This document shows positions 23,768 through 34,155 of a stretch of DNA of 64,000 bases, piece by piece. Below the pieces are notes generated by a model, which did no database searches, had not been told where the DNA came from, and saw only the letters and a list, made by a program, of their open reading frames with translations. Made by a program: the position numbers and the translations under genes. The stretch is taken from contig NZ_CP102951.1 in NCBI RefSeq assembly GCF_024741815.1, positions 3,362,001 to 3,426,000 on the forward strand, given 5' to 3'. How positions within the stretch are numbered: position 1 is the first letter of the stretch; each line of letters starts with the position of its first letter. The DNA comes from Pseudomonas sp. LS1212 (lineage in GTDB: Bacteria; Pseudomonadota; Gammaproteobacteria; Pseudomonadales; Pseudomonadaceae).

Positions 23768-24643
23768 TCACTCAACCAGCCCCTCCCGAACCATGTCGAA
23801 AAAGGTCGTCAGGATACGCCGGGAGCTCTGCGCGCGCAGGCAGACCAATGTCTCGGTGAAGCACCGCTGACAGTCGACGATCGGCAAGCCACGAACCCGA
23901 GAATCAGAGCCCAGTTCGGCCGCCGAGACGACGCCGACACCCATGCCGATCGCCACGGCTTCGCGCGCCGCTTCGCGCCCCTCCACCTCGATCACCTTGC
24001 GGATGCGCAAGCCCGCCGTTGCCATCTCCTCCTCCAGGGACAGTCGCGTTACCGAGCCCTGTTCGCGCAGAACAAGGGGCGTGTTGTCCAGATCGGCGAG
24101 GCAGATTGATTCGCGCTGCGCCCAGGGATGGTCATGCGCGACGAAGGCGAGCATGGGATCGCTGCGCAGGTGCAGCGAAAGCAGGCGGTCGTCATCGATG
24201 CTGCGCCCCAGCAGGGCAATGTCTGCCTGATGGCCGAACAACCGCATCAGGACCTCATCGGTATTGGCGGTCTCAACCTTCACATCGACGCCGGGGTAAC
24301 GGGTGCAGAAGCGTGCGACATAGGGCAAAACGTGCACAGGCGCATCCACGGCCAGGTTCAAGGTTCCCGTCGACAGGGTGCGGTAGTCCATCAGCATGTC
24401 GTGGGCATCGATGCTGATATCGAACAGGCGCTGGGTCAGGCCGAACAACCGCTCGCCCACCTCAGTCAGGCGCACCTGGCGCTTGTCGCGGTAGAACACC
24501 ATCACCCCGTAGTAATCCTCGAGCTTGCGCACCTGGTCAGACACCGCTGGCTGGGACAGGCAGAGCTGCTCGGCCGCCCGAGTGAAGCTGCCATTGATTG
24601 CTACGGCGTGGAAGGCCTTGAGTTGTGCGTGGGAAATCGTCAT
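23768..24643 (-). CDS. LysR-family regulator
   Basis: 291 residues. HTH FHAVAINGSFTRAAEQLCLS with QPAVSDQVRKLEDYYGVMVF. Effector domain about 90-285 with LVLREQGSVTRLSLEEEMAT, close in style to the fragment at 23250 and to the regulator at 17115 (LREKGSRTRQL). Divergent from the ridA-like remnant and FAD oxidoreductase at 24787-26416, which it probably controls. Complete and of normal length. Confidence 0.9.
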   Translation of the reverse strand: MTISHAQLKAFHAVAINGSFTRAAEQLCLSQPAVSDQVRKLEDYYGVMVFYRDKRQVRLTEVGERLFGLTQRLFDISIDAHDMLMDYRTLSTGTLNLAVDAPVHVLPYVARFCTRYPGVDVKVETANTDEVLMRLFGHQADIALLGRSIDDDRLLSLHLRSDPMLAFVAHDHPWAQRESICLADLDNTPLVLREQGSVTRLSLEEEMATAGLRIRKVIEVEGREAAREAVAIGMGVGVVSAAELGSDSRVRGLPIVDCQRCFTETLVCLRAQSSRRILTTFFDMVREGLVE

Positions 24644-24786
24644 TGGGGACCCATGTATAGGTTCAGCTTATTCATGCATACGATAAATCGATTTTATCTA
24701 TCCACAATGACCTGCAAGCATGGTTTTCGCAAGCCGCTTGACCACTGTCTGACCAGTGCCGAGCCCCTATCAACCAGGAGAGCTTC

Positions 24787-24978
24787 ATGGAAATTGAACG
24801 CTTCGCAGCGGTAAAACGCCGTTCGGAAATGGTCCAGTACGACAACCACCTCTACATCGGTGGCCAGGTCGCCGCTGACCTCAGTGGTGATATCGAAGCA
24901 CAGACGCAGGAGGTGCTCGCCAACATCGAGCAGCTGCTGCTCAGTGTTGGCAGCAACCGCAAGCGGGCCTGCGGCTGA
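24787..24978 (+). pseudogene. RidA/YjgF-family protein, truncated
   Basis: 63 codons: MEIERFAAVKRRSEMVQYDN, then LYIGGQVAADLSGDIEAQTQ and VLANIEQLLLSVGSNRKR. This is the first half of a RidA-family reactive imine deaminase (about 115 residues). The catalytic Arg and the Glu of the second half are missing. A stop follows shortly after a frame change near GSNRKR. RidA proteins drain imines made by amine oxidases, which fits the FAD oxidase immediately downstream, but this copy should be inactive unless complemented elsewhere. A good ribosome-binding site (AGGAG) remains. Confidence 0.8.
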
Positions 24979-25024
24979 CTCCGTCCTGAACCGCCACCCG
25001 AACTGACCCAACGGAGACGACCCC

Positions 25025-26416
25025 ATGCGACCCTACTGGCTCGACCAAGCCCTGAAGAACCAACCCGCCACGCCCTGCCCGCCGCTGCGGCAGAACACCC
25101 GCGCCGATGTCTGCATCGTCGGTGGTGGCTACACCGGCTTGTGGACGGCAATCATGCTCAAGGAACAGAACCCCGACCTGGATGTGGTGATAGTCGAAGC
25201 CGACATCTGCGGTGCCGGTGCCAGTGGGCGCAACGGCGGCTGCGCACTGTCCTGGTCAGCCAAGTACTTCACCCTTGAGCGGCTGTTCGGTCGAGCCGAA
25301 GCGGTGCGCCTGGTGAAGGCCTCGGAAGACAGCATCAGGGCCATCGGCGACTTCTGTCAGCAGTACGCCGTGGATGCCGACTATCGCCTCGACGGCACCC
25401 TTTATACCGCAACCAACCGGGCACAGCAGGGTGCGACCGATGCCGTGGTCGCGGCCCTGGAGCGCAACGGCATCAACTCCTTCTCCAGGTGCCCGCTGCC
25501 CGACCTGCAGCGCATGGCCGGCTCGGCCCGGCACATCGAAGGCTGGTTCTCGCCAGCGGCTGCCAGCGTGCAGCCGGGTAAACTGGTACGTGGACTGCGC
25601 CGGGTCGCACTGGAACTTGGCGTGCGTATCTACGAAGGCTCGCCGATGACCGGCCTGGAACAAGGGCTGCCGGCCATCGTCAACACGCCGAACGGGCAAG
25701 TCGTCGCCAATCGCGTGGTGTTGGCCATCAACGCCTGGATGGCGCGTGCCTTTCCACAGTTCTCGCGCTCGGTAGCCATCGTCTCCAGCGACATGATCAT
25801 CACCGAGCCGCGGCCTGACCTGCTCAAGCGAATCGGTTTGACCAGCGGGGTCACCGTACTCGACTCGCGGATTTTCGTGCACTACTACCACAACACCCCG
25901 GACGGCCGGATCATGCTCGGTAAAGGTGGCAACACCTTCGCTTACGGCGGCCGCATCCTGCCGGTGTTCGACCAGCCATCGCCCTACGAAGGGTTGTTGC
26001 GCAACACCCTGGCGGAGTTCTTTCCGGACTTTGCCGATGTCGGTATCGCCGCCACCTGGAATGGCCCCTCCGATCGCTCGGTCACGGGCCTGCCGTTCTT
26101 CGGCCGTATGGGCGCAAGCAGCAACATCTTCTATGGCTTCGGCTACTCCGGCAGTGGCGTCGGCCCCTGCCATATGGGTGGGCAGATCCTTTCCTCGCTG
26201 GTGCTGGGCCTGGACAACCCCTGGACGCGCTCGCCGCTGGTGCAAGGTCCGCTCGGCAATTTCCCACCGGAGCCAATCCGCTACTTGGGTTCCCTGATGG
26301 TGCGCAACGCCATTCGCCGCAAGGAGCATGCCGAGGACCACAACCGACGCCCGCGGCGACTGGATGTGCGCCTGGCAAAATTCGCCGCGGCCGCCGGCAA
26401 GGCGGACAAGGGGTAA
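25025..26416 (+). CDS. FAD-dependent amine oxidase-like oxidoreductase (DAO family)
   Basis: 463 residues. FAD-binding GxGxxG is in CIVGGGYTGLWTAIMLKEQN near residue 35, followed by GAGASGRNGGCALSW. A C-terminal FAD loop is GYSGSGVGPCHMGGQILSSL near 375. This is the glycine-oxidase/DAO fold, similar to flavoenzymes recurrent in phosphonate clusters (the Pbf group), which convert AEP or N-methylated AEP to phosphonoacetaldehyde. Next to phnX, and with no transaminase in the window, it may be the entry enzyme of the pathway. Some other amine is possible. Cotranscribed with the ridA remnant. Confidence 0.8.
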   Translation: MRPYWLDQALKNQPATPCPPLRQNTRADVCIVGGGYTGLWTAIMLKEQNPDLDVVIVEADICGAGASGRNGGCALSWSAKYFTLERLFGRAEAVRLVKASEDSIRAIGDFCQQYAVDADYRLDGTLYTATNRAQQGATDAVVAALERNGINSFSRCPLPDLQRMAGSARHIEGWFSPAAASVQPGKLVRGLRRVALELGVRIYEGSPMTGLEQGLPAIVNTPNGQVVANRVVLAINAWMARAFPQFSRSVAIVSSDMIITEPRPDLLKRIGLTSGVTVLDSRIFVHYYHNTPDGRIMLGKGGNTFAYGGRILPVFDQPSPYEGLLRNTLAEFFPDFADVGIAATWNGPSDRSVTGLPFFGRMGASSNIFYGFGYSGSGVGPCHMGGQILSSLVLGLDNPWTRSPLVQGPLGNFPPEPIRYLGSLMVRNAIRRKEHAEDHNRRPRRLDVRLAKFAAAAGKADKG

Positions 26417-26475
26417 CAGGATTACGCGCTATCGGCTACAGGGTCCGGCTAGTGATACTGCGCGCACCAATAGAA

Positions 26476-26506
26476 GGCCCCGCCCGGCAAAGTGCCGGGC
26501 GGGGCC
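26476..26506. terminator. Strong hairpin between convergent FAD oxidase and acsA
   Basis: A perfect 14-bp stem (26476-26489 with 26493-26506), all but one pair G-C, with an AAG loop. It stands eight bases before the acsA stop on one side and 59 bases after the oxidoreductase stop on the other, so it can serve both. T-runs are short (TTT on the plus side). Confidence 0.75.
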
Positions 26507-26514
26507 TGGGTTTA

Positions 26515-28470
<1,956 letters not shown>

Positions 28471-28536
28471 CTTTGTTACCTCGGTGGAATAGTTGTTTTT
28501 GTATGGGCTGTTTGGGGCTGCCATTGAACGGCGAAC

Positions 28537-30368
28537 TCATACCCTGAAACGGCTGAGTTGTCTGTCTTGTTGGCCGACCTGCTCCACCATCATTGAGCAT
28601 TGGCTGACCTGCAGCTCGGCACTCCCGGAAACTTCAAGGCTGATATCGCGGATGTTGGTCGTGTTGCGATTGATTTCCTCGGTAGTGGCGCTCTGTTCTT
28701 CAGCGGCTGCGGCAATCTGCAGGTTCATGTCATTGATGCGATTGATCGCATCACGTATGCGCCCGAGCACATCATTGGCGGCATTGGCATCTTCGGCGGT
28801 CTTGCTGGCGGTGTCGCGGCTTTGCTGCATCTGTGTCTGGGCCTGTTTCACTCCCGTCTGCAATTGGTCGATCATCTGGCGTATTTCCCGAGTGGACTGC
28901 TGAGTGCGCGAGGCAAGGGAGCGCACCTCATCGGCAACCACAGCGAAACCGCGGCCCGATTCGCCAGCGCGTGCCGCCTCGATGGCGGCATTGAGTGCGA
29001 GCAGATTGGTTTGATCGGCAATGCTGGTGATAACCGAGAGGATCGATTCGATGCTTTGACTGAGCGTGGACAACTCATTGATGGCGTGATCAGTGTTGTC
29101 CATTTCCTCAGCCAAGCGCTGAATTGCTCCGGTTGACCTGGAGACCAGGGCGACCCCGCTTGCCGTTTCATCGTTGGCGGCGATCGCAGCCTGGGCTGCG
29201 GCTTGAGCATTGCGCGCGACGTCTTCGGCCGTAGAGGCCATCTCCTGCATGGCAGTGGCCAGCTGGTCCAATTCTTGTAACTGGAGCTGAACGCGGTTCG
29301 CCGCCTGATCATCACATCGCCGATGAGCGTTTTCAGGTTCTGCAGGAACCGATTGAATTCCTTTGAGACGAGCGCAATTTCATCATTGCCGGTCACGGGT
29401 AGTTGGCGGGTCAGGTCGCCTTCCCCACGATTTATGTCTGCCAGCGATTCTTTGAGTTGGTCCAGAGGCCAGAGCAGTCGTCTCACCAGCAACCCCAATA
29501 TCAGCAGGCTGATTATCACGCCGAGGCTGGTACCGATGACTGCTCGCCAGCTCAGGACATGGGCCGCGGCCATGACGATGTCTTGATCCAGCACTACACC
29601 GATATACCAGTCCATGCCCTTCAGATGGGAAAGCGGAATGAAGGATACCAGGAGGGCCTTTTCTCCACTGTTGACCTCCTGGAGCTGGCTGTTAAGCGGT
29701 GGAAGGTTGCCTGCGAAAAGCTCGCTATAGGGCTTGCCGTTCAACTGGGCGTGCGGGTGGGAAATGATGTTGCCGTTTCGACTCAGCAGGAATGCATAGC
29801 CGGCCCCGCCAAAATCCAGCGTATTGATGGCGTCGGCAACCGCATTCAGGCGGATGTCACCACCAAACACGCCGAGCAACTGACCGGCATCGCTGATCCT
29901 GGCGACAGCCGAGATCAGGATTTCCCCCGTGGTGGAGTCCTTGTAGGGCTCGGTCAGAACGGCGTGGCTGCCTGCCTTGCCGGTCGCGTACCAAGGTCGC
30001 GAGCGACCATCATAGTCAGGTTTGGGATTCCAGGATGCGGTGTTCTTGATGGGTTTCCCGTCGGACTGAAGGGCGCCGAACACAAGCTTGAATTCATCCT
30101 TCAATATTGGGGAATCGATGATGCGTTGGGTGGCTTCTGGACTGTACTGGCGGTCGATAGCCTGGGCCGCCAAGTCCATCAGACGGAGTTTGGCGTTCAG
30201 CCAGTTTTCGATCTGCCGTGCCACGGCATTGCTCGATTCGGAGATGCTTGCCTCGACTTGATTGCGCAGTATCGTACGTATCTGACCTACCTGGACCAGA
30301 GATAGCAGACTGGTTGTCATGAACAGCACGCAGGCAGCCACAAGGCTTACCTTGTAACGGATTTTCAT
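28537..30368 (-). pseudogene. Methyl-accepting chemotaxis protein with dCache domain, frameshifted
   Basis: N-terminal part: TM1 (about 8-30), a double Cache sensor (about 40-270, with WNPKPDYDGRSRPWYATGK), TM2 (about 275-300) and HAMP. The frame is lost at about 29300, within GTGATGATCAGGCGGCG. The other frame resumes AANRVQLQLQELDQLATAMQ and runs through the chemotaxis tip VADEVRSLASRTQQSTREIR to the stop at 28537. One base change in length would restore about 610 residues. The start at 30368 has GGAG six bases upstream. dCache receptors of this type bind amino acids or organic acids. Either a pseudogene or a sequencing error. Confidence 0.8.
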
Positions 30369-30438
30369 CGAGGGCTCCAAAGGATCATCGCTCCTCGACA
30401 GCGCATATTGCTCGCTGTCGAGGGCGCCTGGCAGGGTC

Positions 30439-31959
30439 TTAGAAGAAGCCCAGCGGATTGATGTCGTAGCTGACCAGCAGGTTTTTGGTCTGCTGGTAGT
30501 GGTCGAGCATCATTTTGTGGGTTTCACGACCCACGCCGGACTTCTTGTAACCGCCGAACGCGGCATGCGCCGGGTACAGGTGGTAGCAGTTGGTCCAGAC
30601 GCGACCGGCCTTGATCCCGCGGCCCATGCGGTAGGCGCGGTTGATGTCGCGGGTCCAGAGGCCGGCGCCGAGGCCGAACTCGGTGTCGTTGGCGATGGCC
30701 AGGGCTTCGGCTTCGTCCTTGAAGGTGACAATGCTGACCACCGGGCCGAAGATTTCCTCCTGGAACACGCGCATCTTGTTGTGGCCCTTGAGCAGGGTCG
30801 GCTGGATGTAGTAGCCGCTGGCGAGGCTACCCTCGAGCTTTTCCACCTTGCCGCCGGTCAGCAGCTCGGCACCTTCTTCCTTGGCGATGTCCAGGTACGA
30901 GAGGATCTTGTCGAACTGCTGTTCGGAGGCCTGGGCGCCGACCATGGTCTCGGTGTCGAGCGGGTCGCCACGCTTGATCTGCGCGACCTTCTTCATCACC
31001 ACTTGCATGAATTCGTCGTAGATCGACTCTTGCACCAGTGCACGGGAAGGGCAGGTGCAGACTTCGCCCTGGTTGAAGAACGCCAGGACCATGCCTTCTG
31101 CGGCTTTTTCAATGAAGCTGGGTTCGGCTTGCATGATGTCGGCGAAGAAGATGTTCGGCGACTTGCCGCCCAATTCCACGGTCGAGGGGATGATGTTCTC
31201 GGCCGCGCATTTCATGATGTGCGAGCCGACCGGAGTGGAACCGGTGAAGGCGATCTTGGCGATGCGCTTGCTGGTGGCCAGCGCTTCACCGGCTTCTCGG
31301 CCATAGCCCTGCACGATGTTGAGTACGCCAGGCGGCAGCAGGTCGCCGATCAGCTCGACCAGTACGGTGATGCCCAGCGGCGTTTGTTCGGCTGGCTTGA
31401 GCACTACGCAGTTGCCCGCTGCCAGGGCTGGTGCGAGTTTCCAGGCGGCCATCAGGATCGGGAAGTTCCAGGGGATGATCTGGCCAACCACGCCCAGCGG
31501 TTCATGGATGTGATAGGCCACGGTGTTGCCGTCGATTTCCGCAGCGCTGCCTTCCTGGGCGCGCAGGCAGCCGGCGAAGTAGCGGAAATGGTCGGCGGCC
31601 AGCGGGATGTCGGCGTTCAGGGTTTCGCGAATCGCCTTGCCGTTGTCCCAGGTTTCGGTGATAGCCAGGGTTTCGAGGTTCTGTTCGATGCGGTCGGCGA
31701 TTTTCAGCAGGATCAGGGAACGTGCCTGCACCGAGGTGTTGCCCCAGGCATCGGCGGCAGCATGGGCGGCATCGAGGGCTTTTTCGATGTCCTCGGCCGT
31801 GGAACGTGGAAATTCGGCGATCGGCTGGCCGTTCACCGGCGAAGTATTGGTGAAGTACTGACCCTTGACCGGCGCGACGAATTCGCCACCGATGAAATTG
31901 CCGTAACGGGATTTGAAGGAAACGATGGCGCCTTCAGTACCGGGATGTGCATAACGCAT
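30439..31959 (-). CDS. exaC: NAD-dependent acetaldehyde dehydrogenase
   Basis: 506 residues of the ExaC/AldB type. NAD-binding IPWNFPILMAAWKLAPALAA is near 165 and FTGSTPVGSHIMKCAAE near 245. The catalytic Glu is in TVELGGKSPNIFF and Cys in FNQGEVCTCPSR near 302. The C-terminus is ETHKMMLDHYQQTKNLLVSY. It oxidises acetaldehyde (and other short aldehydes) to acetate. Such genes are usually RpoN-dependent in Pseudomonas. It follows the OPA-type carrier at 33416 on the same strand and supplies acetate to AcsA. Confidence 0.94.
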   Translation of the reverse strand: MRYAHPGTEGAIVSFKSRYGNFIGGEFVAPVKGQYFTNTSPVNGQPIAEFPRSTAEDIEKALDAAHAAADAWGNTSVQARSLILLKIADRIEQNLETLAITETWDNGKAIRETLNADIPLAADHFRYFAGCLRAQEGSAAEIDGNTVAYHIHEPLGVVGQIIPWNFPILMAAWKLAPALAAGNCVVLKPAEQTPLGITVLVELIGDLLPPGVLNIVQGYGREAGEALATSKRIAKIAFTGSTPVGSHIMKCAAENIIPSTVELGGKSPNIFFADIMQAEPSFIEKAAEGMVLAFFNQGEVCTCPSRALVQESIYDEFMQVVMKKVAQIKRGDPLDTETMVGAQASEQQFDKILSYLDIAKEEGAELLTGGKVEKLEGSLASGYYIQPTLLKGHNKMRVFQEEIFGPVVSIVTFKDEAEALAIANDTEFGLGAGLWTRDINRAYRMGRGIKAGRVWTNCYHLYPAHAAFGGYKKSGVGRETHKMMLDHYQQTKNLLVSYDINPLGFF

Positions 31960-32078
31960 GGTGAGTATCTCCTGGTTCTTGTACTTGGTTGGGGGGCGCG
32001 CCGTAACACGTGCAAGTCGATGGCTGCCCCCGGCGCCAATCAGGTGCCTTGTGGCTCCTGGGGATGGCGAGTTGGGGT

Positions 32079-33416
32079 TCAGGACTGGGCGCCGGCTATT
32101 GCCGGTTGTCCGGTGGCCGGAAAGCTGCCCGGCGCTTCCAGGGTTTGCGGGCGACTGTTCCAGAACGGCACCAGCATCAGACTGGCCAGCAGCGCCGAGG
32201 CAGTGAACACCAGGAACACGGTGATGGTGTCGAAGTAGCCCGGTAGCAGGCCGCCGAGAATAGCGCCCACCGAGCCGCAGCCGTTGACGAAGCCCGCGGC
32301 GGAGCCGGCGCTGTCCTGCTTGCCGAAGTCGATGGCGGCCGAGCCGCTAATCATTGAATCCGGCCCGTAGAGGGTCATGCCCATCATGAACAGCAGGCCG
32401 ACCACCAGGTACAGGCTGCCGCTCTGCATGGCAGGGACGAACAGCGCCAGGCATACGGTCAGGACCAGCAGGCTGAGCACACAGGCGGGTATGCGGCGGG
32501 CGCCGAACAGCTTGTCGGAGGCGAAACCGATGAGGATCGGGCCCACCAGACCGGCCACTTCGAAGGCGGTGGGAACGATGGCCGATGCCACCTTGCCGAT
32601 CGCGGGCATGCGTTCATAGACGATCACCGGGCCCCACAGGAGGATGGCATAGCGCGCCGGCTTGAGCATGAAGTAGGCAAGCCCGAGCACCAGCACGGTG
32701 CGGTTCTTCATGATATTGCGCAGGCCGGTCCAGTGGCTTTCACGCGGGCCCGTGGCGATGCTGGTGGGCTCAACCTCGACGGGTGGAAGCCCGACGTCCT
32801 GTGGTCGGTTGCGTTGCAGGAAGTAGAACAGTACGGCGACGACCATCACCACTAGCGCACTGGAGATGAAGGACATGCGCCAGTCGTGGAAAACCTGGTA
32901 GGCCCACCACCCGGCGAAGGGCGTTGCCACCAGACCGCCGAAGGCATAGCAGGTGCACCAGTAGCCGAGTACGCGGCCGCGTTCGCGGGTGGCGAAGAAG
33001 CTACCGATGTTCTTGCACAGGCCCGACCAGCCGGTGGACTGGGCGAGACCCTGTACCAGCATGCAGGTGACGAAGATCGGCAGAGTGGCGAAGGTACCCA
33101 TGACCAGGGCCGCCAGCGAGGAGATGATAAGACCGCCCAGTACGACCACGCGAGGGCCGAAGCGGTCGGCGACGAAGCCCCAGGTGAACTGGCCAATGGC
33201 ATAGGCCACCAGGTAGAGGGCATCGAGGTTGGCCATCGTGGCCTTGTCGAGCAAGAAGCTCGAGTCTTCGCCGATGCCGAGCTTGGCGACGGAGAAGGCC
33301 TTGCGGGTGAAATAGAAGGCGGCATAGGCCACCCAGGTGATGAGGAAGATCTGGACGCGCCAGCGCTGGAGGGATTTCCAGCCGCTTGCGAGGGCTCCCG
33401 CGGTGTTGTTGTTCAT
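32079..33416 (-). CDS. MFS transporter, organophosphate (OPA/GlpT-like) family
   Basis: 445 residues from the ATG at 33416, with 12 hydrophobic helices. Signatures are AYAAFYFTRKAFSVAKLGIG, WGFVADRFGPRVVVLGGLII and QSTGWSGLCKNIGSFFATRE. It is a second OPA-type carrier, distinct from that at 20631. It may bring in phosphonates or phosphoesters, or another C2/C3 acid. An upstream longer frame overlaps the leader region and is unlikely. A 31-codon ORF with an overlapping intrinsic terminator (33603-33715) lies about 190 bases upstream, suggesting attenuation. Confidence 0.86.
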   Translation of the reverse strand: MNNNTAGALASGWKSLQRWRVQIFLITWVAYAAFYFTRKAFSVAKLGIGEDSSFLLDKATMANLDALYLVAYAIGQFTWGFVADRFGPRVVVLGGLIISSLAALVMGTFATLPIFVTCMLVQGLAQSTGWSGLCKNIGSFFATRERGRVLGYWCTCYAFGGLVATPFAGWWAYQVFHDWRMSFISSALVVMVVAVLFYFLQRNRPQDVGLPPVEVEPTSIATGPRESHWTGLRNIMKNRTVLVLGLAYFMLKPARYAILLWGPVIVYERMPAIGKVASAIVPTAFEVAGLVGPILIGFASDKLFGARRIPACVLSLLVLTVCLALFVPAMQSGSLYLVVGLLFMMGMTLYGPDSMISGSAAIDFGKQDSAGSAAGFVNGCGSVGAILGGLLPGYFDTITVFLVFTASALLASLMLVPFWNSRPQTLEAPGSFPATGQPAIAGAQS

Positions 33417-33602
33417 GGTGTTCTGACTCTGCGTGGGTTGCCGGACAGCGCAAATGGATGTTGTTTTTGTTTTCGGTACTGCTGGTCTGTCAAAACGCAC
33501 GACCTGGGTCAGATGGCATTGGGCGTGGCGTCAGGCTTGGGATTGGATTCCGGTTGTCGATGGCTCCTGCCCGGCGCTGCCGAGCGGTGATTTACCAGTT
33601 CG

Positions 33603-33663
33603 AAAAAAGGTCGCCGCCACTAAGGCGTTATACGCAGCACCTTCGCTTGGACGGCGGCGACCT
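33603..33663 (-). terminator. Intrinsic terminator overlapping the small ORF (possible attenuator)
   Basis: On the minus strand AGGTCGCCGCC (33663-33653) can pair with its complement at 33618-33608 around a 34-base loop, and TTTTTT (33608-33603) follows. The first arm lies inside the 31-codon ORF and the second arm follows its stop codon directly. This is the layout of a translational attenuator, although it may simply end a short transcript. Confidence 0.6.
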
Positions 33664-33715
33664 GAAAGGAGGGGGCCAGAGGCTGGTTGAAAGTAGGAAG
33701 TTCGGCTTTGGTCAT
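33620..33715 (-). CDS. 31-residue peptide, possible leader peptide
   Basis: Short ORF beginning MTKAELPTFNQPLAPSFQVA and ending AKVLRITP, with GGAGAAGATC directly before the ATG at 33715. The ribosome-binding site is strong for such a small ORF. Its last third and the bases after its stop form an intrinsic terminator, and the OPA carrier gene follows on the same strand. It may be a leader peptide that senses translation, or a small functional peptide. I recognise no family. No codon run for one amino acid stands out, although Ala and Pro are frequent. Confidence 0.5.
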   Translation of the reverse strand: MTKAELPTFNQPLAPSFQVAAVQAKVLRITP

Positions 33716-33851
33716 GATCTTCTCCGGCGGTATTGTTTTTGTAAGGAGTGATGTATGGAGTAATAGGACCACTTCCCAAAAAATAAATGAAATCGATTTA
33801 TTGCATGTCAAAAATAAGCTGAGCTTATTAATTGACCTCAACCGCCCAACA

Positions 33852-33887
33852 ATAAAAAAACCCGGCTGACAAGGCCGGGTTTTTTTA
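33852..33887. terminator. Bidirectional intrinsic terminator
   Basis: A run of seven A then CCCGGC, an eight-base loop, GCCGGG and a run of seven T (33852-33887): a textbook Rho-independent terminator working on both strands. It lies downstream of ybdD on the minus strand (stop at 33941) and upstream of the small-peptide leader. Confidence 0.88.
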
Positions 33888-33940
33888 TTGCGCTCGATTC
33901 GAGCGTTTAAGTGTCCTCAGGATGGACTCTGTGTTGACAA

Positions 33941-34141
33941 TCAACAGCAGCGAGTCTGTCCATTCCCGCCTCCGTAACGAGCCTCCTGGCGCTCCCGAAA
34001 GAACACCTCGTAGCTCATCAGCGGCTTGTCCGGGTGTTTGGTGTGCATATGCTCGACGTAGGTGTCGTAGTCGGGCATGCCGACCATCAGGCGCGCGGCC
34101 TGACCAAGATATTTACCGAGGCGACTCAGGTCATTGAACAT
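33941..34141 (-). CDS. ybdD: YbdD/YjiX-family protein
   Basis: 66 residues: MFNDLSRLGKYLGQAARLMV, then GMPDYDTYVEHMHTKHPDKP and LMSYEVFFRERQEARYGGG, closely matching the short YbdD/YjiX (DUF466) family. These small proteins are encoded with CstA-type carriers and are needed for their pyruvate uptake in E. coli. GAGGA lies upstream of the ATG at 34141, which is 15 bases after the cstA stop. A longer frame to 34159 overlaps cstA. Confidence 0.92.
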   Translation of the reverse strand: MFNDLSRLGKYLGQAARLMVGMPDYDTYVEHMHTKHPDKPLMSYEVFFRERQEARYGGGNGQTRCC

Positions 34142-34155
34142 GTTGCAATCCTCGA

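Noticed and set aside
30499..32238. 579-codon plus-strand frame opposite exaC
   Set aside because: Shadow of the aldehyde dehydrogenase gene; no support.
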